In this document: positions 11,143-22,297 of the stretch, piece by piece | How positions within the stretch are numbered: the first letter of the stretch is position 1 | Layout: each line of letters starts with the position of its first letter | DNA from: Gossypium raimondii | Lineage: Eukaryota > Streptophyta > Magnoliopsida > Malvales > Malvaceae | Assembly: GCF_025698545.1 (NCBI RefSeq) | Contig: NC_068576.1 | Span: 47,361,890 to 47,425,889, forward strand | Length of the DNA: 64,000 nucleotides | Reading direction: 5' to 3' | Translations under genes and position numbers: made by a program | The notes under the pieces: generated by a model | What the model was told of the DNA's origin: nothing | Seen by the model: the letters and a program-made list of their open reading frames with translations, nothing else | Database searches by the model: none

Positions 11143-13263
11143 GGGATCCTCTGTTTGGCTTCTTGCAATAGGTGTTTCAAATCAAGCAGGGTTGTCTCAC
11201 TTTGATTCTTGTTTATAAATGTGGTTGCAATTCCCGTTTTACCACATCTTCCTGTTCGTCCTATTCTGTGGACATAGTTTTCAATTTCTGCAGGCATATC
11301 ATAATTGATCACGTGTTGAATATCAGGAAAATCCAAACCTTTAGATGCAACATCAGTTGCAACTAACACATCCTTCTTGCCTTGGATTCTCCGTTGCTGC
11401 GTTCAGTTCATTTTAACATTTTGGGTCGTCCTATCCATCAGAATCTCATGTTTGCACCTTGTTGGTGACAAGGTTAGGAGATTGATCCTTCCTACCGCTA
11501 CTATGACTTGAGAACAGTTCAGGGACAACATGAAACTGGAAAAAGATCATTAATACAAACTACTACAGCAGCAATAAAATTTTTATTGCAATTCCACCCA
11601 AAGTATAATACCAGATGAAGTTGCTATCGAAGATCCATTCGATTGTTCAGGTTGCCAAAATGATTAGGACATGGTCAAGTAACATGGCCTAGCGCCTCCA
11701 TAATAACATAAAAGCAACAGCTCGGCTGGTGCAATTACAATATCCTATCTTATCAGTAATTTCTATTGCTATTAAAGTTTCAACCACAAACAAGATCATA
11801 TATGTGATGTGTAACATTTCATAATATCTGTAACTAATACCTGAACTAAAATTCATCAAGCAACAAGCTAGGAGTGAAAACTCAGTACGTGGAATATAAG
11901 CTCCATGATAAAGCTTTGTAATTTTCAATCGAACCTATATTTCCTGGTAAAGTATATGAGATCACATATACTAATTTTCAATCAAACCCCAGTATTAGGG
12001 GACTGCTTCAACGAGACAAGGATGTAGAAAATGAGCATTAGCATATATACGAATGTAATTAGAAAATGGACTTTGGTCTCCCCTACAACAACTCTTTTTT
12101 TTAAGTAACATCAATGAATGAGCATCAAGGTGGTTTTTTTTTCATAAGAAAATGTAATTAGAATGGAGAAGAGATTTACAAATACAAATATTAAACCTCA
12201 TATCATCAATTTGAAACCTACAGATTGGCATTAGCATATTTTTGGATTATCCTTGGACTTGCAGAAAATAATTGATAAATTCCCCCAATGTGGATGTAAT
12301 TTGACGAATTTATAAAGGGATACCCTCAGTTCCTGGTTCTCATCTTTCTTTGCTCAATACATACAAATTGAGGCATTCATTATATAAATTGATGATCCAA
12401 GTAGTCCAGTTTTTCATTTGAATACAATACAGTAGCTGTATGTATGCATGTGTGTTGTGCAAGCGCATAGATTGAAATATAGCATAATATTAGCTCTTAA
12501 TAAACCACTCCCATTTTAGGTGGAACTGTGTAGACCTCTACCACACTCGTTGCCCAGCATTTACTCAGAGGATGTTCTCTCTTCTTTTATCCCTTTATTC
12601 TATTCCTTTTTAAAGGTGGTTTTTTTTCATAAGAAAATGTAATTAGAAGGGAGAAGAGATTTACAAATACAAACATTAAACCTCATATCAGCAAATAAAG
12701 ATTCGAAGGTTAGGGCAGACAAGGTTAGGGAGAAGAGATTCAATTTCTACAAATGTTGAATCTTTCATCTAAAAAAACATAAAAGGGAAAACATGTTGAA
12801 AGAATGTTAGGGCAGACAATGTTTACCTTGATTGAATTGGGATTCACTGCATTTGAAGTCACTGTATTTGGAGATAATTGGCAGACAATGTCAAGAGACT
12901 CCCCTACTCACTGCATTTGAAGAAAGCAATCTGTTCTTGGTCGACAAAACAATTGAAAGTAAGAAATGAAACAGGAATAGAAATGAAAGTGAAACAGGAA
13001 TAGAAATCGGGAGCTTCTGTTTGATGTTAGAAGGGAGAGGCTGGAGATGGCTCTTGTATTGAGAGGGTAAAACAGGGCAAACGAGGTTAAATGGAGCTAA
13101 TCGTGACTTTTGGAAGGGAATAGAAAACACCCCCAAAATAGGAATACAGACGTAATGTAATAGACCCGTAATAGGGCATTACATTCAACCAAACGTATGC
13201 ATAAGTGGGGCCCACAGAATAGGGGTGTAATGGCTATGCCATTACACCCAACCAAACATAGTG

Positions 13264-13390
13264 TAATGCTCTATTGGTTTCTTTTTTCAATTGTATATGT
13301 ATCTTAGATACTTGCCAACGGTAATGTGTTGTGTCGGTGAGTCGTGATAAGAAAGGTGGAACCAAAGTATTATTGGTAATCCAGTTAGCC
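13264..13390 (+). pseudogene. Outer Gypsy protease, continued after the PIF-like element
   Basis: Starting from the duplicated TAA, the frame reads N-ALLV, and shortly after it, with frame damage, VSRDKKGGTKVL. This is the end of the protease and the linker toward reverse transcriptase in plant Gypsy elements. Similarity fades near 13390, where an LTR-like minus-strand sequence begins. Reverse transcriptase does not follow. Confidence 0.65.
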
Positions 13391-14008
13391 CATTTACACC
13401 ACAATTGAGCTATAAGAAACTCAACCAGTCCTGCCCACCACATAGGACCTCGAAATGCCCATCCAACCCTACACACCATGCATGTGGACAAAGCCACATA
13501 AATAACAGTATGCAGCTGAGCTGTCAGAAGTATCATAATGTGTGGTAAACCGCTATACAAACGTATTGCAGTTGAAACTGCCAAATCAAATCACACTTCC
13601 TTCTCTTCATATCCCAAACTCGAAATCATAATGCAAATGCAAGAATGCACACCAAACACTGAAAATTACATAGACGTAGAAGCTCATAATCAGTCAATTA
13701 ATTATAGAATCGATGTACACAATTTCCAGACAGTTACACACACACCCACATCACTTAACCACTGAAGTAGATACTCATTTATTAGACAATATCACATTAA
13801 CGAGTCACTTAACTAATGCAACGATTGCATATAACAGATATATCTGAGTCAAAACAAAGTCCCAGCCAACCTTTCTAAGGCCTAATCGTGAGTCAAAATA
13901 CATAGGATCACAAACAAGTCAAAAACAGACATAGTACAAAAATTGGTGACATAAGGCCACACGGTTGTGTGGAAGTGCCCAAGCCGTGTGGGGACTCACG
14001 GCCATGTG

Positions 14009-16801
14009 TGTAACACCCCTAACCCGTATTTATTGCCAGAATAGGGTTATAGAGCATTACGGGAGTTTACAAATTAATTTACAGACATTTCATTTCATCA
14101 AGCATTCATATTTAAAATCAATCAAAATCAAAACATTAATGAGCTAACGTTGGCCAATTTAACTTATACATGCCATTCAATGCATTATTCCCCTAACATG
14201 CACAAACTCAACATTCAAGTTAGTTCAATAATTTCCATGTATCAATAATATATATACCATGATTAATGAGCTCATCAATTCCATGATTTCCATTCCCTTG
14301 TTATTTTTCCATATTTATCTTGTTGAACTACTTGGAATTTCGATGGGTTTTCAGGGGTACACCTAAGTGTACAAATCTGGGTCCTTCAATTCATATTCAT
14401 GTGTGCACATTTCCATTTTAGAGAGCACACTCCCGCGAACCTCATCCTTACAGCGAGACTACCAGTCCAGGCTAAATCCCCTGTAATATAAAATCATAGA
14501 GTATTGTCGGGATTACCAGTCCAGGCCAAATCCCCTGCAATGACAATTACTCTAATGAGCATGGATCTGAATTACTAGTCCAGGCTAAATTCAGACCCTA
14601 ATTCAGATTACCCATCCGGGCTAAATCCATTTTCCACATATTCTTCGGGAGGGCTATATCAGGATAGGATCACCCATCTGAGCTAGATCTTTTTTACCGT
14701 CAATTCCTTTTCAAATATCCATCGAATTTTCCTTCCATTCGATCGGAATTTCTTCCCCCTTTTTATCAAATATATCAATGTTTCATCAATTTTCATACAA
14801 TGAACATTCAAACCATATTCACATCAATAACAAACATTTCAAGCATTTAAGAATATAATTCAAGTTACATGAACTTATCAGGCTAAATTGCAAAAATACC
14901 AGAATTCAGGGACATTTTGGTAATTTTCTATTTTCCTTGAATTTCCACCCAATCTTGTTCTAAATTAATATTTCATTCATTTTATTAATTTAAATAATAA
15001 AACAATTCATTTCATGTAATTTGGTCACTTTTTGATATTTTACAAATTTACCCTTAAAATATTATTTTTATTCAATTTAGTCCTGAACCAAAAACATGCA
15101 AATTAGCCATTTTAATGAAAACTCATGCTAGTTGAATAATCATATATTTTCCTCCTCCTCCCTCTCCATTCCACATCCTTAATGTATATAACATGCTTAT
15201 ATGTAACATTATCTATAATTTCACTATTTATATATTTGCTCATTCAAAGATGTCCACTTAAGTCATAGTCACAAAATTATTTATATCTTGAGCTACGTAA
15301 CTCCAAATTGAGATCCGTCAATTTTATCCAAAATAAACTCACATATATTCTTACTATAAAATTTTCAGAATTTTTGTTTATCTAATAAGTACAGTTTATT
15401 CTTTAAATTTGTCCTATTTCACTGTTTGACAGTTCTGACCCTCTTCACTAAAAATTAATTATCTCTTTGTACAGAATTTGGATAATGTCTTTGTTTGTTT
15501 CTATTAAAATAGACTCATCAAGGATTTTAAAATATAAATTATAACCCATAATTATTTTTATACAATTTTTAATGATTTTTCCAATTCAAAATAGGGAACC
15601 CAAATTCATTCTGACCTTATCTCACAAAATTTAGTATATCTCATGATTTACAATTCCATTACTTACATCGTTTCTTCTATGAGAAACTAGACTCAATAAT
15701 ATTTAATGCCATATTTTATTCATACTCTAATTCGATTTCCACGATTTATGGTGATTTTTCAAATTTTACCTACTGCTGCTGTCCAAAACTATTTTAGTGC
15801 AAAATGTTGATTACTAAATTTATAACACCCTTATTCCCTTTCTCTATAATATTTCTCATCACTTTCTCTTATTTTCCTTCACTAATATATCAAAATATAA
15901 TGCCTTATATAAGAAAACTCTACTATAACATCATTTCCATACTTTTTCAATAATATCACACTTAAAAATATGTTGAAATCTTGATGTTCTTACCTTGTCC
16001 TATTGGTTTCAATCTTTAACTTAATTTTCTCTCTCCTGAAGCTTCTATTACTTGAATCTAACTTGATATTCTAGCTCTCCATAGTCTTCTTGTTATCTTT
16101 CTCTCTTGATAGCTATGGAAATTCTTTTGATTTCTAGGTGAAAATGGTAAATTTTTGGTGGAAGGACAAAATTGTAAAGAAAGCAAAACTTTCTTTCTCC
16201 TCTTCTCTCCTAACGTGAAATGCATGGGAAAGATGATGATTTCTCTTCATCTTTCCTCCCTTTTATATTAATCATTTAATAATAAAATAATACTAAAAAT
16301 CTTAATAAAATATTAACTAAATAACTTTTATCTAATTAATTAATTAAAAATATCACCAACATCATCATTACCTTCTAGAATTCTCTCTCTCTCTCTAATT
16401 GACCATTTTCCTTTTATAATCTTTTAAAATTTCATCCTTGAGTCATCACTTAATTTGATAAAATTGCAATTTAGTCTCTCAAAATTCTTCACATTTTCAA
16501 TTTGGTCCTAATTCATCCATTTCCTTAGTTTCTAGATTATTCCATCCTTAAAATATTTACACTATTGGTCCTTCAAATTTTTGTATTTATACTTTAACCC
16601 TCAAAATTTGAGTATTTATTATTGGGCAATAAAATTTTCTCACTTTTGCAATTTAATCATTTCTTGAATTAAAATGTCATAATATACTTCCCAATGTTGA
16701 CATAACTCAAAATTACCTTTTTTTATCACTTTATTTCCTTATTTTACAATATCAGAAATGTTATCTTACTTTCTTACTGTAGTAATTTTTGGGGTATTAC
16801 A
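14009..16801 (-). mobile_element. Mosaic solo LTR: 5' half subfamily B, 3' half subfamily D
   Basis: Plus-strand ends are TGTAACACCCCTAACCCG and GGGGTATTACA, flanked by the target duplication ATGTG (14004-14008 and 16802-16806). On the minus strand, 16801 down to about 15820 matches the first part of the solo LTR at 340 (TGTAATACCCC..., CTACAGTAAGAAAGT), without its nested insertion. From about 15815 down to 14009 it matches the LTRs at 7310 and 37457, ending like them. Both halves have the same orientation, so it is a complete-length (2793 bp) recombinant LTR. Confidence 0.75.
14455..14700. repeat. Hairpin array in mosaic LTR 14009-16801
   Basis: Units share a loop like ACCAGTCCAGGCTA, with stems that change: GGGATT/AATCCC (14509-14534), TCTGAATT/AATTCAGA (about 14567-14598), then GATT/AATC and GATC/GATC-type stems. 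Pairing is kept while the stem letters differ between units. Confidence 0.75.
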
Positions 16802-18529
16802 ATGTGGCCACCCGTGTGGTCATGAAACCACACCGAAACAGCCTGAATAACACCTAATTCATCACCAAATCGACCCTTCAATTACCTAAACTCAAAGGTA
16901 TACCAGAAATTAAAGATTTTCCTATGATTCACCATAAACTCAAAACAAAACAACACCTATAACAAACAATTGCGGAAACACACCAAAATTGTCGAATATC
17001 ACAGAACCCAAGCAGTAATTTGTTAAAAGAACAGAAAGGGTTTCGACCACACACCTGAATTCGCGATTCCAAGCACCAATGAAGATCAAAACACCTCCTC
17101 AACAAAATTTCTCCCCACTCAATTCCTTGAGTTACCCAAACATTAAAAAAATGAAGTCCAACGGAACCTAACAATTTCAAACAAAATTAAAAGGAAAAAC
17201 CAATAGAAGTGACAGCTAGGAGATATCAATGGCAGAGGAACATAAAAATATATTTTTGTGCAATCTCAAAAGAAGAGCTAAGAAGAAAAGAAAAAAAACT
17301 GATGTGAAGAAAATATAGAGGAAAGAAAATATAGAGGAAAGAAAAAAACGTGAAATAGATTTTTTTTGGGAATTTTTTCCCTTTTACTTCCAAAAATAAA
17401 ATAAATTAAAAATCAAAATAAATAACTAAATAACTAAATAAATACTTAAAACTTAAAAACAATAAAAACAAAACAAATTCTCCTAAACACATATGAGGAT
17501 TCGAACCCAAGACCCCAAGCTAAACTAACACACAACCAACCACCAGACCAGCAAACCCATTCTGACATCAAAACAAGGAAGCTAACCCAATTGATTGATC
17601 TAACCACTGACCCTACCTACAAATCTCAAATCTTCTAACCCCCAAAATCGGGGTGTTACAGTATCCATTAATATTTTAAATCATTCAACGGGTAAAGTTC
17701 TGATATGAGATGATATGAAATCAAGATGAATTACTATGAGAAATACTTGAAATAGAAAGATATGATATGTACATGTTTTTGGATACTTGAAGTGATAAAT
17801 ACATGTATGTGGAAATTGAATATTGATGAGCTCATTTATGTTTCTTAGTATTTATGTGAATTACATGACTAAATTGCTTGATGAGGATATGTGTTAGGCA
17901 ATTGGCCAAATTGATTTGAGCATGTTTATTTGCTTACCTTAAATGTGAATTAATTGGTAAGTTAAATTCAATGTTGTACGAACTTACTAAGCTTAAATGC
18001 TTACTCTGTTTTATTTCTCTTGTTTATGATATTCGAAAGCTCGTAAAAGTTGGAAGCTAGTCAGAGCTACATCACACTATCCTTCAGCTCGTTTCAGTAT
18101 AAACAGCAAAATTTCTTTTGGGTATAATGGTATGTATAGGCTAAAGTTGATAAATGATGGCATGTATGTGTTTAGTTGTTAATTGCCATTGGTATGGCTT
18201 ATGTTTGATACATTTTGATATATATATATAAATAAGTATATGGCCTTATCAATGGTTGATGTGTGTTTTGGTATAATTGATTAATGGTTAACTAATAGGC
18301 AAATTGTAACATGGCTTGAGTTGGTACAAATATGAATATATATATATATGTAAGTAATCAAATTGTTAAGCATGGATACCTGATTATATAAGATGAAATG
18401 TTATGTATATGACTTGGTTTTGGTTTGATTCAAATGTTTTATATTGGATTGAGAATATGTTTAAGTGTTAATGTAGGTGGAAGACATGTTTAGGTGAGAA
18501 ATAAGGCTTAGAAATTATCTTATTTTGTC

Positions 18530-18905
18530 CATACGGGTAGAGGTACGGGCGTGTGTCTCAGCTATGTGTGACACACGACCTAGCACATGGGCGTGTGTTT
18601 TCACCGTGTGTCCCCTGCATCTTTAAAATTCAAAACAGAATGCTCAAAATTTTTCACGCGGGCGTGTGGCTTGGCCGTGTGACCCCTGTACCTTATTTTT
18701 ATAAGTTAGTATGTTTACACGGCCTAGCACACGGACGTGTGGCATGGCCGTGTGACCCAAGTTAGTAACCTCCCTAATTTGGACACGGGCTGGGACACGG
18801 CTGTGTGCCTTATTCCGAATGTCCACACGGCTTCAGACACGGGCGTGTCTCTTGGCCATGTGAGCCACACGGCCTGGCCAAACGGGCGTGTGTCCCCTGC
18901 ACCTA
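18530..18905. repeat. ACACGG/CGTGTG palindrome array in the 5' LTR
   Basis: Repeated CACACGG, ACACGGGCGTGTG and GGCCGTGTGACC blocks at about 40-60 bp spacing form overlapping inverted repeats. The region is GC-rich against an AT-rich background. The same array occupies 24470-24785 in the solo LTR, at the same distance from the LTR 3' end. Confidence 0.8.
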
Positions 18906-19129
18906 GAAAAGTTTTAAAATTTTAAAAAAAAATCACTGAGTACTCGGTTTAGTCCTGACTTGTTTATAATGAATATTTTGGGCTTCGAAGGCTCATATAA
19001 GGGACTTTATGAATAATTTCTGATATAAATGTTAAATAATATGAAATGCCTGTATTTGATCTATATATTCTTGTAATACTGCGTAACCCTGTTCCGACGA
19101 CGGATACGGGTTAGAGGTGTTGCATTTTT

Positions 19130-19140
19130 TGGTATCAGAG
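19130..19140 (+). promoter_or_regulatory. Primer-binding site, initiator Met tRNA type
   Basis: TGGTATCAGAG begins 5 bp after the LTR end at 19124. It is the usual plant initiator-methionine tRNA complement (TGGTATCAGAGC) with the last base changed. It fixes the plus-strand orientation of this element. Confidence 0.85.
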
Positions 19141-19260
19141 TTGCAGTTTAGTCGATTCCCGAACTAACATAGCGTATACGAGTCTAGCTATACATTCCAT
19201 CATATAATATGTGATAGTGTAATATCTTCTAACCATTTTAAACATATTTTTCATATAGTA

Positions 19261-20700
19261 ATGCCGTCCAACCGAGCTGAATCTGAAGAAGCTGAGAGCA
19301 ATGCTCAAGCTTCAGTACAAAGAGCAACATCTAGTAGTAGAAACCTGTATCTGAGGGCCGAGGAGAAGAGGCTAAAGAAGCCTTCTTCTAAATGATGAAT
19401 GAGTGGTTTACAGAGTTTGTAAGAACAAACCCCGTTGTACAACAACCTTCACCCCCTCTTGTCTCTCAATTGGTTGTCGATATGCTACAAGGTATAAAAC
19501 TTGTTAGATCTGGTAAGCCTCCTATAGATAAAATCTGTAAATATGTGGCAGAAGAATTTCAAGCTATAGTTGAAGATGATCCTGAAAGAGCTGAGTTCTG
19601 GTAAAAAAACAATATCAGAGTTCTTGACGAACTATCTTGTACACTAGTTGAATGCTTGAAATGTGCTATATCTTTGCTAAAAGACTTGGCATACTAGTGG
19701 TGGAATACACTGATTTCTGTTATACCAAATGAGAGGGTCACATAGGAAGTTTTCCAAACTGAATTCAAAAAGAAATATATCAGTCAGAGATTCATTGATC
19801 AGAAGCGGAAGGAACTTTTAGAGCTTAACCAGGGGCATCTGACAGTACCTGAATATGAAAGAGAATTTTTTCAACTAAACAAACATGCCAAAGAATGTCT
19901 CCCAATTGAAATTGAAATGTGTAAGCGGTTTGAAGAGGGTTTAAATGAAGACATAAAGTTATTAGTTGGGATTCTGGAATTAAAAAAAATTTGTGGTACT
20001 AGTCGACCGAGTCCATAAAGCTGAAGAACTGAGTAAAGAAAATAGACAAGCTGAGGTGGAAGTCAGAACTTCAAGTAAAAGATTTACGGGAAAATCATAA
20101 CAGTTGGCTTCAAAGAAATCAAAGAAATATCATGACCATTTTACCACTTTTACGGGGTATTCTGGGAAAGACAGAAGTATTCAACGTTCTAATCTGATAT
20201 CTGAGGCTACATCTGTAGCGAGTGTAGGCAGTGTTAGAAACACCAAACCCAGGTGCAAACACTGTAATAAATTCCACTTTGGTGAGTACCGCATGAGAAG
20301 CGGAACATGTTTTAGATGTGGTTCTTTTGACCACTATCTTAGAGACTGCCCAGAAAAGTCTGAGGAAGATACTATACAGACTTCAAAGCTGAACAACTTC
20401 ACTACAAGAGGTAGACCACCTCGTAATCTTGGCAATGTCAGTGGTAGTCGAGGTACGATAAAAGATTCAACTGTCAAATTTGAAGTATAAGCACCGGCAA
20501 GAACATATGCTATTCGTGCATGTGAGGATGCCTCTGCACCCGATGTTATTACTGGTACTTTTTTCTCTTCTTGATACTGATATAATTGTTTTAATTAATC
20601 CTGGTTCGACACATTCATACATTTGCATGAATTTAGTGAATAATAAAATTTTACCTGTTGAGTCCACTGAATTCATGGTTAAAGTATCGAACTCATTGGG
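19261..20700 (+). pseudogene. Gypsy gag and protease (broken), element 17661-21777
   Basis: The ATG at 19261 starts a gag-like frame, soon interrupted. Pieces follow in shifting frames with several stops (for example the segments at 19392-19604 and 20104-20490). A CCHC zinc knuckle, CFRCGSFDHYLRDC, lies at about 20310-20350, preceded by CKHCNKFH. The protease segment near 20600 reads LINPGSTHSYI where the active site should be DPGSTHSY or similar, so the catalytic Asp codon is changed to Asn. It is not functional. Confidence 0.8.
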
Positions 20701-20869
20701 CTAGTATGTTATGGTGGATAAAATTTTTAAGAACTGTCTGTTAATAATACGATGTTTCTACTTTCTGGTTGATTTGATGTTACTACCGTTTGATGAATTT
20801 TATGTAATTCTGGGTATGGAGTGGTTAACTCAGCATGATGCCGTAGTAAATTGTAAATAAAATTATATT

Positions 20870-21640
20870 GTGTTGAAATGCCAGAATGGTGAAATGATTT
20901 GTATTAAATCTGATACTTTGAATGGGTTGTCTAATATGATATCAGCCATGTCAGCACAAAAATATGTCAGAAAAGGTTATGATGCTTATCTTGCCTATGT
21001 GTTGGATACTAAAGTATTTGAAACGAAGATTAAGTCAGTGTCAGTAGTCTATGAATATCCTGATGTGTTTCCAGAGGAGTTACCTGGATTACCACCGGTC
21101 AGAGAAGTGGAATTTTCTATAGACCTTGTACTGGGAACAACACTGATATCTATAGCACTTTACAAAATGGCTCCTACTGAATTAAAAGAGTTAAAAGCAC
21201 AGTTGCAAGAATTGACTGATAGAGGTTTTGCTTGACCCAGTTTTTCACCTTGGGGTGCACCGGTTCTGTTTGTCAAGGAAAAAGGATGGATCATTGAGAT
21301 TATGCATTGACTACCGTCAGCTCAATAAAGTTACAATCAAGAATAAGTATCCACTGCCCCGCATTGATGACTTGTTTGATCAGTTGAAAAGTGCCACCGT
21401 GTTTTTAAATATTGATATTTGTTCTAGTTATTATTAGTTACAAGTAAAAGACTCAGATGTACCAAAAAAGCCTTCAGAACCAGGTACGGGCATTATGAAT
21501 TTCTTGTGATGTCATTTTTCTTAACAAATGCACTTGTGGTATTTATAGATATGATGAACAGAATTTTTAGACCGTATCTAGATAGATTTGTGGTGGTATT
21601 TATCAACGATATTCTGGTATATTCTCGAGATGAAACCGAG
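20870..21640 (+). pseudogene. Gypsy reverse transcriptase (broken, truncated), element 17661-21777
   Basis: It contains PDVFPEELPGLPP at the protease/RT junction and FSIDLVLGTT, then, after a frameshift near 21228, [17 protein letters not shown]. The catalytic box reads FINDILVYS at about 21600-21626 where YxDD is expected, so one catalytic Asp is lost. The coding sequence breaks off at about 21640 and passes straight into 3' LTR sequence. Premature stops and frame changes are present throughout. Confidence 0.85.
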
Positions 21641-21912
21641 CATGCTCATATAAGGGACTTTACGAATAATTTCTGATATGAATGTTAAATAATATGAAAT
21701 GTCTGTATTTGATCTGTATATTTTGGTAATGCTCCGTAACCCTGTTTCGGCGATGGATACGGATTAGGGGTGTTACATTGTGCATTAGACTTTGGGGGGG
21801 AAATGGTGATGCAAACTAGGCAGTTGAATCAAGTAAATGCTACAAGCGAGAGGCACATATCAAATACTTATCTAGTGTTTTACATTATGACTTACTGTTA
21901 CATTGGCAAAAA

Positions 21913-22297
21913 CACAGGGGCCTTTTCAGAGTTCCAAAGCAGGTAAGCCTAGGGGCTTACAAACTAGAGTTGGCGACTAAATTCAAGGTTAACCTAATGT
22001 TCAATGTGAGCATACATAAACATATGTGTGAGGATTAAGGAGATCTCAATCGAGGCAAGTCAAATAGAAACCAGTAAGAGCGGTGGGCTCTTGTGAATGA
22101 GTTGTACAAAAGAGAGAAATGGTTTAAGTTAGGTGACAATGGAGACATAAGTCGAGGAAAATGTTCCGAGGGACGGAACGACCCGACAAAGAGACTAGTT
22201 GAAAATTGGCTGAGGCATCGAGACAATTCTGAGACGAGTCAAACCAATGTCATTTCAAGGATGTGACGAGGACATCACAAGAATGGGTCGAGGAGAA
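21913..22297 (+). pseudogene. Outer Gypsy integrase C-terminal domain (broken)
   Basis: From 21913 the frame reads HRGLFRVPKQ, LGAYKLELAT and VNLMFNVSIHKH. These match the GPF-x-V and VHPVFHVS-type blocks of the integrase C-terminal domain of plant Gypsy elements. A TAA stop interrupts at about 22036, followed by degraded sequence ending in WVEENV-like residues, just before a purine tract and the probable 3' LTR start at 22298. No chromodomain can be recognised. Confidence 0.7.

Larger units (their letters stand above)
7103..11385 (-). pseudogene. Captured 3' fragment of a DEAD-box RNA helicase (RH35/ABSTRAKT type), split by a solo LTR
   Basis: Read on the minus strand, 11385-11148 gives helicase domain 2 from [15 protein letters not shown] through HRIGRTGR (motif VI) to [10 protein letters not shown]. 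After the LTR (7310-11142) the frame resumes at 7309 and ends at TGA 7103-7105, with the CCHC knuckle [14 protein letters not shown] and the tail [10 protein letters not shown]. This C-terminal knuckle and tail mark plant RH35-type DEAD-box helicases. Upstream of GKKD the similarity stops, so domain 1 and the promoter are absent. After RIPPFLA there is an in-frame TAG where the family usually has Glu. It is non-functional, probably picked up as a gene fragment by the DNA element around it; 6700-7100 may be its old 3' UTR. Confidence 0.85.
5450..13263. mobile_element. PIF/Harbinger-like (Tourist-type) DNA element carrying a captured helicase fragment
   Basis: The left end reads GGGCACGTTTGGTTCGCTG; the right end, reverse-complemented, reads CACTATGTTTGGTTGGGTG, so both share GTTTGGTT then GTAATGG. 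The flanking duplication is TAA (5447-5449 and 13264-13266), as expected for PIF/Harbinger (TWA). Removing one TAA plus the element restores the host protease frame (DKI-N-ALLV). TAATGGAATAGAGGCGTAAT-like subterminal repeats occur at both ends. Without the nested solo LTR it is about 4.0 kb. No transposase is seen, so it is non-autonomous. Inside are an AT-rich tandem array, 3' parts of an RH35-type DEAD-box helicase gene, and about 1.7 kb (11386-13085) that I do not recognise. A hAT or Mutator origin is less likely because the duplication is 3 bp. Confidence 0.75.
13391..17660 (-). mobile_element. LTR remnant (subfamily C, minus strand) hosting the mosaic LTR
   Basis: The right end is CGGGGTGTTACA at 17649-17660; read on the minus strand it is the LTR start TGTAACACCCCGATTTTGGG. 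The region keeps GTGTGG/CCACAC palindromes on both sides of the nested element (13955-14008 and 16802-16840), like the ACACGG arrays at 18530-18905. No matching target duplication was found at the left, so the left edge (about 13391) is only where host protease similarity ends. It may be a truncated solo LTR. A B-box-like GGGTTCGAATCC (minus strand) lies at 17497-17508. Confidence 0.5.
17661..21777 (+). mobile_element. Internally deleted Gypsy retrotransposon (subfamily D)
   Basis: Order: truncated 5' LTR (17661-19124, ending GAGGTGTTGCA), primer-binding site (19130-19140), broken gag/protease (19261-20700), broken reverse transcriptase (about 20870-21640), then directly the last about 130 bp of the 3' LTR (about 21645-21777, GGGGTGTTACA). 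RNase H, integrase and most of the 3' LTR are deleted; the join falls at the shared letters GCTCAT. The two LTR ends are similar but not identical. This copy fixes the orientation of the related solo LTRs in the window. No target duplication could be confirmed because the 5' end is missing. Confidence 0.85.

Noticed and set aside
14009..16801. First read as two LTR 5' ends joined head to head
   Set aside because: Comparison with the primer-site-bearing copy showed that the 7310-type LTRs lie on the minus strand, so both halves have one orientation and form a normal-length mosaic LTR.
18530..18905. Possible CpG-island promoter of a cellular gene
   Set aside because: The GC-rich palindromes belong to the LTR and recur at 24470-24785; no gene begins downstream except the element's own gag.
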